A stretch of DNA of 64,000 nt from Roseovarius sp. M141 (GTDB taxonomy: Bacteria > Pseudomonadota > Alphaproteobacteria > Rhodobacterales > Rhodobacteraceae), in the NCBI RefSeq assembly GCF_024355225.1, contig NZ_VCNH01000008.1, forward strand, positions 682,001 through 746,000, read 5' to 3'. A program made the position numbers and the translations under genes. How positions within the stretch are numbered: the stretch's first letter is position 1; each line of letters opens with the position of its first letter. Shown one piece after another: positions 42,578 through 50,920 of the stretch. The notes under the pieces were generated by a model. That model was not told the origin of the DNA. It saw nothing but the letters and a program-made list of their open reading frames with translations, and did no database searches.

Positions 42578-43786
42578 TCAGCCCAAGGTGCAGCCGGTAT
42601 CGCCCGGTGCCAGGAACGACTGCCCCGAGCTGACGATCTCGGCGTAGTCGTCCTTGTCGCCCATGTCGGCCTTGGCCTTGCCCTTCAGCAGGTAGTAATC
42701 CTTGATCACCTGATGATCATCGGGGCGCACCATTTCGGGGCCGGTCAGGCCGTCATATTCCAGCCCGCTCAGCGCAGCTGCGACGGCGGCGCCATCGGTC
42801 GATCCGGCCTTGGCGGCGGCGTCCAGCAGAAGTTTGGTGATGATGTAGGATCCGGCGATGGAATAGTTCGGGTTCTGGCCGTATTTCGCCTGCGTGCGTT
42901 CGACCAGTGCCTTGTTTGCGGGGGCGTCGACGGTGTGCCAGTATTGCGCGCCGAAATAGATCCCCTCGCAGGTGTCGGCGCCCAGCGCCTCGAACTGCTC
43001 CAGCCCCGAGGCCCATGCGATGACGATGGTCATCCGCTCTTTCAGGCCGAAACTGATGGCCTGGCGCAACGTGTCCGACGATTGCGAGCCAAAGTTCAGC
43101 AGCAACAGAACGTCAGGCTTGGCCGCGATCGCGTTGGTCAGGTAGCCGCTGAATTCACGCTCGGCCAGCGAATGATAGCTGTTGCCGACATGCTCCAGCC
43201 CCTTCTCCTCGAATATGTTCTGCGCGGCGCTCAGCAGCCCCTCGCCGAACACATATTGCGGCGTGATCGTGTACCACCGCTTGGCCTCGGGCATCAGCTC
43301 GATGATCGGGCGCACCGTCTGTTCGACCGCGCCGAACGTCGGCACGCTCCAGCGGAAGGTGGCGGCGTTGCAATCTGATCCGGTGATCTCGTCCGCGCCG
43401 GCAGTGGTGATGAAGGTGCCGCCGCCGCGCTCGATCTCCTTGCCCATGGCCAGCGATTCCGACGACAGGATGCCGCCGGCAAACAGCTTGACACCGTCCT
43501 GCGCGATGGCGTCCTGCACCTTGCGCACCGCGGTGGCGGGCTTGCCCTCGGTATCCATATCCATCGGCGTGACGTCAACGGCGCCAGCCTCGGCGGCCTC
43601 CTCGGCGGCCAAGATCGCGCCCATCGAGGCGAATTTTCCGTTGGCGGCAAAGGCGCCCGAAATCGGCACCGGGATACCGACCTTCAGCGCCTCGGTGGCG
43701 GCATAGGCCCGTCCGGTCAGCCCCGGAAAGGCAAGCGCAGCGCCGCCAGCGGCGGCACCAGCCAGAAAATTGCGTCGGTTTGTCAT
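42578..43786 (-). CDS. livK: LivK-type periplasmic substrate-binding protein, Tat-exported
   Basis: A 402-residue type I periplasmic binding protein. The N-terminus MTNRRNFLAGAAAGGAALAFP is a twin-arginine signal. The mature part has VGIPVPISGAFAANGKFASM, AVRKVQDAIAQDGVKLFAGG and YSIAGSYIITKLLLDAA, as in branched-chain amino acid or amide binding proteins. It leads the livKHMGF-M81 operon. Tat export suggests folding before export or a cofactor, or just the usual preference of this family in Roseobacters. The substrate is unknown. Confidence 0.9.
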   Translation of the reverse strand: MTNRRNFLAGAAAGGAALAFPGLTGRAYAATEALKVGIPVPISGAFAANGKFASMGAILAAEEAAEAGAVDVTPMDMDTEGKPATAVRKVQDAIAQDGVKLFAGGILSSESLAMGKEIERGGGTFITTAGADEITGSDCNAATFRWSVPTFGAVEQTVRPIIELMPEAKRWYTITPQYVFGEGLLSAAQNIFEEKGLEHVGNSYHSLAEREFSGYLTNAIAAKPDVLLLLNFGSQSSDTLRQAISFGLKERMTIVIAWASGLEQFEALGADTCEGIYFGAQYWHTVDAPANKALVERTQAKYGQNPNYSIAGSYIITKLLLDAAAKAGSTDGAAVAAALSGLEYDGLTGPEMVRPDDHQVIKDYYLLKGKAKADMGDKDDYAEIVSSGQSFLAPGDTGCTLG

Positions 43787-43903
43787 GTGTTTTCCCCCGT
43801 TGTTGGCGCCCTGCTGCGGGCGCGCACCACGCCTCGGCCTGCGCCGGGCACGATTGCTGGGGAACTATAGGTGGAAGAATTTTGGCTTGTCTACCCCGCG
43901 CAT

Positions 43904-44815
43904 TTACCCGGCACGTTTGGCCAGCGGCACGCGTGGCCCCCGGCCTTTCAGCGTGATGATGATGGATAGAACGATCAGTCCCAGCGCCAATATCTTTTGC
44001 CACGAAACCGGCTCGCCCAGTAGCAGGATCGACGACACGACACCGACCGTCGGTGCCGTCAGGATCGAAATTGCCGCCACTGTCGCAGGCAGCCGGCGCA
44101 GCAGAACCGCCCACAGCAGGTAGCATGTCGCCATCGGTCCGGCGACGTGGAAGGCAAAGACCGCGATGACCGGCAGGGGCGGCAGGTGGCGCGCGCTGGC
44201 CGGCTCCAGCCACAGGGCCAGCGGCCAGGCCAGCAGCAGCGACAATACAAAGAACCAGAAGGTCAGCGCCAGCGGCGACAGCGACCATTGCCGCCCCTGC
44301 ACCAATACATTGCCGATGGCCCACGACAGCGCCGCCATCAGCATCAAAAACGGCCCCAAGGGCGCCGCGATCAGCGCCGGGAAATCCGCTGATGCCAGCA
44401 CGCCAAGGCCGCACAGCCCGATCAAGACCGCAAGGATGCGCCGCGCGGTCAGCCGGTCCCCCAGAAAAACTGCGGCAAGAACAGCCGTCATCGCCGGCAT
44501 GGTATAGGCGATGATCGCGGCGCGCGACGCCTCGGTAAACTGCTGGCCCAGCGCGGTCAGGATGTTGAACCCGAACAGCACGAACAGCCCGGCGGCGATG
44601 ATCGGCCCGATCTCGCCGCGCGCGGGCTTCAGGCGATGGCCCAGCGCCCGCACGATGATCAGCAGCACGATGGCGCCCCCGGTGAACCCCGACGCGCGCA
44701 GCGTGAAGGGCGGCACCTCCGTCAGCATGTATTTCACCGCGGGCCAGTTCAGCCCCCACAGGATACCGACCAGCGCGACCAGCATCAGAGTAAGGGGCGT
44801 CAATCTGTCCTGCAC
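43904..44815 (-). CDS. EamA/DMT-superfamily transporter
   Basis: A 303-residue inner-membrane protein with about ten hydrophobic helices arranged as two EamA repeats. It starts with LMLVALVGILWGLNWPAVKYML and has TALGQQFTEASRAAIIAYTMPAMTA in short pieces typical of the family. Such proteins export metabolites or amino acids; the substrate is unknown. It follows kdsA by 31 bp and probably ends the KDO operon, though a functional link is not evident. Confidence 0.88.
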   Translation of the reverse strand: MQDRLTPLTLMLVALVGILWGLNWPAVKYMLTEVPPFTLRASGFTGGAIVLLIIVRALGHRLKPARGEIGPIIAAGLFVLFGFNILTALGQQFTEASRAAIIAYTMPAMTAVLAAVFLGDRLTARRILAVLIGLCGLGVLASADFPALIAAPLGPFLMLMAALSWAIGNVLVQGRQWSLSPLALTFWFFVLSLLLAWPLALWLEPASARHLPPLPVIAVFAFHVAGPMATCYLLWAVLLRRLPATVAAISILTAPTVGVVSSILLLGEPVSWQKILALGLIVLSIIITLKGRGPRVPLAKRAG

Positions 44816-44846
44816 GGTATGGCCCCGCCCATATGCCCTGCGGGCG

Positions 44847-45692
44847 TTACAACGCGATCTCGCCTTGGGATTTCGTCAGATCGTCCAGGGCGCGCAGCTG
44901 CCCGATCAGCGCCTGCATCTTGTCCACCGGGATCATGTTCGGCCCGTCGCTGGGCGCGTTGTCCGGGTCTTCATGCGTTTCGATGAACAGCGCCGACACC
45001 CCCACCGCGACCGCCGCGCGCGCCAGAACCGGCGCAAATTCGCGCTGCCCGCCGGATGTGGTGCCTTGCCCGCCGGGCTGCTGCACCGAATGGGTGGCAT
45101 CAAACACCACCGGATACCCGGTGCGCGCCATCGTTGGCAGGCCGCGAAAGTCACTGACCAGCGTGTTATAGCCGAACGACGTGCCGCGATCGCACAGCAT
45201 GATCCGTTCGTTTCCCGTGCTGGCGATCTTGTCCGCGACATTACCCATGTCCCACGGCGCCAGAAACTGGCCCTTTTTCACGTTGATCGCGCAGCCCGTT
45301 TCACCTGCCGCCAGCAGCAGATCGGTCTGTCGGCACAGGAACGCGGGGATCTGGATCACATCCACCACCTCGCCCGCCGGGGCGCATTGGCGGGCGTCAT
45401 GCACGTCGGTCAGCACGGGGCAGCCGAATTCGTCGCGGATCTTGCCGAGGATTGTCAGCCCCTCGTCCATCCCCAGCCCCCGCTGCGTGGCCAGCGACGA
45501 CCGGTTCGCCTTGTCATAGCTGGCCTTGAAGATGAATTTCGTGCCCGTCGCCGCGCAGGCCTCGGCAATCCGCCCGGCCATCATGCGCGCATGATCCAGG
45601 CTCTCCAACTGGCACGGCCCGGTGATCAGTGCAAAGGGGTGCAGCGCCCCGATCTGGATATCGCCGACGGTGATGGTGCGTGTTTCAATCAT
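44847..45692 (-). CDS. kdsA: 3-deoxy-8-phosphooctulonate synthase (KDO-8-P synthase), metal-dependent type
   Basis: A 281-residue enzyme that condenses phosphoenolpyruvate and arabinose 5-phosphate to KDO 8-phosphate for lipopolysaccharide. The motif ALITGPCQLES has Cys27, where metal-independent enzymes such as that of E. coli have Asn. With His in FDATHSVQQPGG, Glu in LFIETHEDPDNAPSDGP and the Asp there, it has a full metal site. It overlaps kdsB by 4 bp. Confidence 0.95.
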   Translation of the reverse strand: MIETRTITVGDIQIGALHPFALITGPCQLESLDHARMMAGRIAEACAATGTKFIFKASYDKANRSSLATQRGLGMDEGLTILGKIRDEFGCPVLTDVHDARQCAPAGEVVDVIQIPAFLCRQTDLLLAAGETGCAINVKKGQFLAPWDMGNVADKIASTGNERIMLCDRGTSFGYNTLVSDFRGLPTMARTGYPVVFDATHSVQQPGGQGTTSGGQREFAPVLARAAVAVGVSALFIETHEDPDNAPSDGPNMIPVDKMQALIGQLRALDDLTKSQGEIAL

Positions 45693-46477
45693 TGTGCCTC
45701 CAATGCCGCCTCGATGCGGGCGACGTCGCCGGGGTTGTTCAGCTCCCAGAACACCCGCCCGCGCGCGTCCACCTCGACGCAGCGCACCGGGATGCCAGCG
45801 GCGAGAAAGCGCAGCTGTTCAAGCCCCTCAAGGGTCTCCAATTCAGACACTGGCGCGTCCACATAGGATTGCAACGCATCGGGCCGGTAGGCATAGACGC
45901 CGACATGGTGAAACACCGGGATCGGCTGTGGCAGCTTGCCGGGGGCGATGTAGGGCAGCACCTCCTTGGAAAAATATAGCGCGTTCATATGCCGGTCGAA
46001 TACCGCCGTCGTGCCGCCGACCTGCCCGTTCCTGCGGTCCTCGACGAAATTCTCGTAGGTTTGCCGGTCGCAGCGCAGGACGGGCGTGGCCATGGCGACG
46101 GTCGGATCGGCCTTCATCGCGGCAATCAGTTTTTCGACAAACCACGGCGGCGTCAGGGGTGCGTCGCCCTGAAAATTCACCACCAGATCGGGCTGATCGT
46201 CCAGCTGTGCCAGCGCGTCGGCGCAGCGCGCCGTGCCATTTTCACAGTCCTGCGAGGTCATCACGACCTGCGCACCAAATCCGCGCGCATGGTCTGCAAT
46301 GCGCGCATCATCCGTGGCGACATAGACGGCATCGACGCCCTCGATGGCGCTGGCGGCCTCCCAGCTCATGCGGATCAGGCTTTTGGTCGTGCCGTCTTTC
46401 TGGCGCAACTCCACCAGCGGCTTGCCGGGATAGCGCGTCGAGGCGTATCGCGCCGGAATGAAGATCACCGTTTTCAT
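45689..46477 (-). CDS. kdsB: 3-deoxy-manno-octulosonate cytidylyltransferase (CMP-KDO synthetase)
   Basis: A 262-residue enzyme that activates KDO with CTP. Motifs are IPARYASTRYPGKPLVEL, VYVATDDARIADHARGFG, VVNFQGDAPLTPP and YAYRPDALQSYV. It overlaps kdsA by 4 bp and lies 67 bp downstream of kdsD. Confidence 0.95.
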   Translation of the reverse strand: MKTVIFIPARYASTRYPGKPLVELRQKDGTTKSLIRMSWEAASAIEGVDAVYVATDDARIADHARGFGAQVVMTSQDCENGTARCADALAQLDDQPDLVVNFQGDAPLTPPWFVEKLIAAMKADPTVAMATPVLRCDRQTYENFVEDRRNGQVGGTTAVFDRHMNALYFSKEVLPYIAPGKLPQPIPVFHHVGVYAYRPDALQSYVDAPVSELETLEGLEQLRFLAAGIPVRCVEVDARGRVFWELNNPGDVARIEAALEAQ

Positions 46478-46544
46478 GCGTCACCTCAGATGCTGTGTTG
46501 CGCGCGTTAGACCATATCGCGGGCGGCTGGGCAATCGCCCGGGC

Positions 46545-47501
46545 TCAGGCAACGCCGGCGCGCAGGCAGTCGTGGATATGCAGCACGCCGATGGGGCGCG
46601 TATCCTCGTCCACCACCAGCAGGACCGAGATTTTGCGCGCGTTCATCAGCGCCAGCGCGCTGGCGGCCAGCGTGTCGGGCGTGATCGTCACCGGATCGCG
46701 GGTGGCGATGGTGCCGGCCGTGCGTTCCATCAGATGCGCCATGTTTCGGCGCAGGTCGCCGTCGGTGACGATGCCCAGCAGCGCGCCATCCTCGCCGGTC
46801 ACGGCAGCGATGCCAAAGCCCTTGGCCGACATCATCAGCAGTGTTTCGGGCATCGCCATATCCGCGTCTACCAGCGGTAGCGAATCCTGATCATGCATCA
46901 GATCGGACACCCGGCTCATCTGCGCGCCCAGTTTGCCGCCGGGGTGAAAGTCGCGATAATGCGCCACCTCGAACCCGCGCGCACGCATCAGCGCCACGGC
47001 CAGCGCATCGCCCAGCGCCATCATCATCGTGGTCGATGTCGTGGGCGCCATGCCCATCGGGCAGGCCTCCGGCACCGGCGGCAGGGTCAGGCGCAGGCGC
47101 GCGGCCTTCATCAACGTGCTATCCGGTTTGCTGGACATGCCGATCATCGGGATGGCAAAGCGCGCGCAATAGGCGATCTCATCCGCCAATTCCGGCGTTT
47201 CGCCCGAATTTGACATCAGTAAGCAGACGTCGCCCGTGGTGATCATTCCCAGATCGCCATGGCTCGCCTCGCCCGCGTGGACGAAATAGCTGGGCGTTCC
47301 GGTGCTGGCCAGCGTGGCTGAAATCTTGCGGCCCACATGCCCTGATTTTCCGACGCCGGACACGATGACGCGCCCTTTGGTGCCAAGGATCAGATCGACC
47401 GTGGCGCCGAAATCATCGGGCAGGGCATCTGCCAACTGGCGCAGTGCGTCCGACTCCAGCGTCAGGACATCGCGCGCCGCCTGCGCGCTTGGCCCGCTCA
47501 C
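46545..47501 (-). CDS. kdsD: arabinose-5-phosphate isomerase
   Basis: A 318-residue protein that makes arabinose 5-phosphate from ribulose 5-phosphate, the first step to KDO. The SIS domain has VIVSGVGKSGHVGRKISATL and MSNSGETPELADEIAYC. Two CBS domains follow (about 205-315, with GIVTDGDLRRNMAHLME and ISVLLVVDED). A GTG start at 47501 gives the normal family length; no good SD is visible, so the start is moderately sure. The open frame upstream is not protein-like. The gene is divergent from the selD fusion. It could also be called kpsF. Confidence 0.9.
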   Translation of the reverse strand: MSGPSAQAARDVLTLESDALRQLADALPDDFGATVDLILGTKGRVIVSGVGKSGHVGRKISATLASTGTPSYFVHAGEASHGDLGMITTGDVCLLMSNSGETPELADEIAYCARFAIPMIGMSSKPDSTLMKAARLRLTLPPVPEACPMGMAPTTSTTMMMALGDALAVALMRARGFEVAHYRDFHPGGKLGAQMSRVSDLMHDQDSLPLVDADMAMPETLLMMSAKGFGIAAVTGEDGALLGIVTDGDLRRNMAHLMERTAGTIATRDPVTITPDTLAASALALMNARKISVLLVVDEDTRPIGVLHIHDCLRAGVA

Positions 47502-47661
47502 GGCGCGCCCCGTGCTGTGCTGATCGTTGCCCAAACTGTCATGGCCGCTCCTGCCTTGTGGCTGCTGCACCGGTTTGATGCGGATGGGGCAGGGCGTCAA
47601 TGGCTGGCGCGCCACCCGACCCTCGACAGTCGGTGGGATATGGGGCAAATCCGTGGCTATC

Positions 47662-49878
47662 ATGAACACCGATTTCCCCCTTACACGCGACCTTGTGCTG
47701 ATCGGCGGCGGCCATGCCCATGCGCTGGTACTGCGCAAATGGGGTATGACCCCACTGCCCGGCGCGCGCCTGACCCTGATTGATCCGAACCCCAAGGCGC
47801 CCTATACCGGCATGCTGCCCGGCCATATCGCCGGGCATTATCCGCGCGCAGCACTGGACATAGACCTTGGCCGCCTTGCGCGTTTTGCCGGGGCGCGGCT
47901 GATCGTCGGGCACGCGGCCGGGATTGACCGCGCCGCGCGTCGCGTGCAGGTGCCGGGGCGCCCGGATGTGGCCTATGATGTGCTGTCCATCGACATCGGC
48001 ATTACCTCGGCCCCCGCTGAAATCGACGGGTTCCAGACGCATGGCATCGCCGCCAAGCCGCTGGGCCCGTTCGCTGATCGCTGGGCAGATTTCGTCGGTG
48101 ATGTGACTGCGGGTGCCGTGCCGCCCGACTGCGCCGTGCTGGGCGGCGGTGTCGCCGGGGTCGAACTGGCGCTGGCCATGCACCACCGGCTGGCCCAAGT
48201 GCATGCCGCCCCGCGCGTGCATGTGATCGACACGGGCAAGGCGCTGAGCGGCGTCGCCCCCAGCACCGCGCGTCTACTGCGCGCGCAAATGAAAATGGCG
48301 GGCATTGCCCTGACCGAAGGCGCCGGAATCGCGCAGATTTCCCGTGATAGTGTCGTATTGGCGGATGGCAGCCCCATTGCCGCCGCGCTCTGCGTCAGTG
48401 CGGCTGGCGCGCGGCCGTGGCCGTGGCTGGCGCAGACGGGGCTGAATCTGACGGATGGGTTCATTTCTGTCGGCGCGGATCTGCGCAGCGCGTCCGATCC
48501 CGTGATATTTGCCGCTGGCGACTGCGCTCACCTGACCCACGCCCCCCGCCCCAAGGCCGGGGTATATGCCGTGCGCGCCGCACCGATTCTGCATCACAAT
48601 CTGCGCGCCGCCCTGACAGAACAGACACAAATCCGCCGATTCAAGCCGCAAAAGCGCTATCTCAAGCTGATCTCGCTGGGCGGCAAGGATGCAATTGCGG
48701 ACCGCGGCGCGCTGGGCCTGCACCTGCCGGGCCTGTGGCGCTGGAAGGACCGGATCGACCAGCGTTTCATGCAGAAGTTCCGAGATCTGCCGACCATGCC
48801 CGCCCCGGCCCTGCCGCGCGAGATGGCGCAGGGCGCGGCGCAGGAGCTGTCGGACCACCCGATGATCTGCGGCGGCTGCGGTGCCAAGGTCGGCCCCGAG
48901 GCACTGAACACCGCCCTTGCCGGCGCACGCACCGGCCAGCGCGACGATGTGCTGATCCGCCCCGGCGACGATGCCGGCGCCCTGCGCATCGGTGGGCAGG
49001 TTCAGGTCATCAGCACCGACCACCTGCGCGCCTTTACCGCCGATCCGTGGCTGATGACGCGCATCACGGCGATCCATGCGCTGGGCGATGTCTGGGCGAT
49101 GGGCGCCGCGCCGCAGGCGGCGCTGGTGAACCTCGTCCTGCCCCGGATGAGCGGCCCGCTTCAGGCCCGGACGCTGGCCGAAATCATGGCGGCTGCACAG
49201 GATGTCATGGCCGGAGCGGGGGCCGAGATCATCGGCGGGCACACCACTCAAGGGGCCGAATTGACGATAGGGTTCACTGTCACCGGCCTGATGGCCAAGG
49301 GGCGCGCGCCCATCGGAGTAGATGGCGCGCGCCCCGGTGACCATCTGATCCTGACCGGCGCGCTGGGCACCGGCGTGATTTTGGCTGCCGACATGGGCGG
49401 CCATGCCGATGGCGATGTGGTGCGTAATGCGCTGGACCATATGGCAACCAGTCCCCAGACCGCAGCGCACGGCCTGATGTCGGCCCATGCGATGACCGAC
49501 GTCACCGGCTTTGGCCTTGCCGGGCATTTGCTGGCGATTTGCCGCGCCAGCGGTTGTGGCGCCGCGCTGGATATGGGCGCTTTGCCGCTGCTGGAGGGCG
49601 CGCAATCGTTGTTGGAGGCGGGACACAGATCGTCCCTGCATGGGGCCAATCGGGCCTGGTCCGCGCCCGATATGATCGATCTGGACGACACCCCGCGCAG
49701 TGAGATCCTGTTCGATCCGCAGACTGCCGGCGGGTTTCTGGCGGCGATGGCGCCAGAGGACGCAGCCAAGGCCCTTGCGCAGCTTGAGGTCGCCTGCGTT
49801 CCGGCGGTCCAAATCGGCGAAATGCTGGACGCGCCGCCACGCGTTACCCTGCGTCAGAACCTGCTGCACGCTCGATAG
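47662..49878 (+). CDS. selD: selenophosphate synthase fused to an N-terminal FAD/NAD(P)-dependent oxidoreductase
   Basis: A 738-residue fusion. Residues 1 to about 385 are a pyridine nucleotide-disulfide oxidoreductase/NDH-2-like domain, with the FAD loop VLIGGGHAHALVLRKW, the NAD loop CAVLGGGVAGVELALA and DPVIFAAGDCAHL. The rest is SelD, with the active-site MICGGCGAKVGPEAL (Cys406 and Lys409, matching Cys17 and Lys20 of E. coli SelD). It makes selenophosphate from selenide and ATP. The redox domain may help deliver selenide; this is inference. It is convergent with selU and overlaps its end by 35 bp. Such fusions are known in bacteria. Confidence 0.94.
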   Translation: MNTDFPLTRDLVLIGGGHAHALVLRKWGMTPLPGARLTLIDPNPKAPYTGMLPGHIAGHYPRAALDIDLGRLARFAGARLIVGHAAGIDRAARRVQVPGRPDVAYDVLSIDIGITSAPAEIDGFQTHGIAAKPLGPFADRWADFVGDVTAGAVPPDCAVLGGGVAGVELALAMHHRLAQVHAAPRVHVIDTGKALSGVAPSTARLLRAQMKMAGIALTEGAGIAQISRDSVVLADGSPIAAALCVSAAGARPWPWLAQTGLNLTDGFISVGADLRSASDPVIFAAGDCAHLTHAPRPKAGVYAVRAAPILHHNLRAALTEQTQIRRFKPQKRYLKLISLGGKDAIADRGALGLHLPGLWRWKDRIDQRFMQKFRDLPTMPAPALPREMAQGAAQELSDHPMICGGCGAKVGPEALNTALAGARTGQRDDVLIRPGDDAGALRIGGQVQVISTDHLRAFTADPWLMTRITAIHALGDVWAMGAAPQAALVNLVLPRMSGPLQARTLAEIMAAAQDVMAGAGAEIIGGHTTQGAELTIGFTVTGLMAKGRAPIGVDGARPGDHLILTGALGTGVILAADMGGHADGDVVRNALDHMATSPQTAAHGLMSAHAMTDVTGFGLAGHLLAICRASGCGAALDMGALPLLEGAQSLLEAGHRSSLHGANRAWSAPDMIDLDDTPRSEILFDPQTAGGFLAAMAPEDAAKALAQLEVACVPAVQIGEMLDAPPRVTLRQNLLHAR

Positions 49879-50914
49879 CGGCGATCAAGGCGGGCAGCGC
49901 GGCCTTCAACGCCGCATCGTCCAGTGCAGGCAGATCGACCGTCTCAGGGTCGGCCATGTCGTGGCGCGCGCGCGCGCGATCATAGCCGGGATCGTAGTGT
50001 TGCACGACCAATTCACCTGCCAACGCGTTGAAATCACGCGCATCGACCATCTGCTGCCAATGATCGACCGTCTCGTGGCCGCGCAAATGGCGCAGCAGAT
50101 CAAGGCTGTTCTTCAGCAGATCGGGCTGATCCGTCATGTCGCCATAGGCCTTGGCCAGATAGGTCGCACGCGCCGACACGGGGGCGGCGACGCGCACCGA
50201 CGGCGCTGCCTTCATCGCGCTCCACAGGCTGGGCGGCACGATGCGCGTGCCCACCTTGTGCGATTCCGCCTCGATTACCACGGGCCGGGCCGGGTCCAGC
50301 GCCGCGATGCGCTGCGCAAGCCGACCATCGAACAGTTTTTGCGAGGGCTGCCCGCCCGCCCGCGCCCCAAGCGCCGAGCCGCGATGATTTGCCAGCCCTT
50401 CGAGGTCGATGACCTGAACGCCCGCGCCCTCCAGCAGCTCCAGCAGGCGGGTCTTGGCCGTGCCGGTGTTGCCGTCCAGCAGGACCGGGGTCAGGGCCAA
50501 AGGCGCCTCGTAGAGCATCTGCACCACCAGCCGCCGATAGGCGCGATAGCCCCCCTCCAGCAGGGACACCCGCCAGCCGATCTGATCCAAAATCGACGCG
50601 AACGAGCCGGATCGCTGCCCGCCGCGCCAGCAATAGACCAGCGGCCGCCAACTGCCATCCTTGGCCGATAGCGGCCCCTCCAGATACGCCGCCACATTGC
50701 GCGCAACCAGCGCAGCACCGATGCGCCGTGCCTTGAACCGGTCTTCCTGCACATAGATCGTGCCGACCTCGGCGCGCTCGGCGTCGCTGAGGCTGGGCAG
50801 GTTGATGGCGCCGGGCAGGTGATCCTCGGCGTATTCGGACGGCGAGCGGGCGTCGATCAGCGTATCGACCGGCAGCGCGGCCAGCTGGGCGATGTCTGTC
50901 AGGACCAGTTTCAC
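49844..50914 (-). CDS. selU: tRNA 2-selenouridine synthase
   Basis: A 356-residue enzyme (also mnmH) that replaces sulfur by selenium in 2-thiouridine at the tRNA wobble position, using selenophosphate. The rhodanese domain carries Cys95 in PLVYCWRGGQRSGS. A P-loop follows, GNTGTAKTRLLELLE (148 onward). It overlaps the end of the SelD fusion by 35 bp on the opposite strand. SelA and SelB are not in the window, so selenium use may be limited to tRNA. It lies 6 bp after manC and is probably co-transcribed with it. Confidence 0.95.
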   Translation of the reverse strand: MKLVLTDIAQLAALPVDTLIDARSPSEYAEDHLPGAINLPSLSDAERAEVGTIYVQEDRFKARRIGAALVARNVAAYLEGPLSAKDGSWRPLVYCWRGGQRSGSFASILDQIGWRVSLLEGGYRAYRRLVVQMLYEAPLALTPVLLDGNTGTAKTRLLELLEGAGVQVIDLEGLANHRGSALGARAGGQPSQKLFDGRLAQRIAALDPARPVVIEAESHKVGTRIVPPSLWSAMKAAPSVRVAAPVSARATYLAKAYGDMTDQPDLLKNSLDLLRHLRGHETVDHWQQMVDARDFNALAGELVVQHYDPGYDRARARHDMADPETVDLPALDDAALKAALPALIAAIERAAGSDAG

Positions 50915-50920
50915 CGCCGG

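Noticed and set aside
43787..43903. GCGCCC/GGGCGC inverted repeat upstream of livK as an operator
   Set aside because: Only 6 bp in GC-rich DNA and close to chance. It may equally belong to the end of the EamA transcript.
47502..47795. Longer start for kdsD
   Set aside because: The extension overlaps the selD region, has low-complexity shadow composition, and exceeds the usual KdsD length by about 100 residues.
48274..49869. 531-codon minus-strand frame inside the selD fusion
   Set aside because: Shadow of SelD, with no protein-like features.
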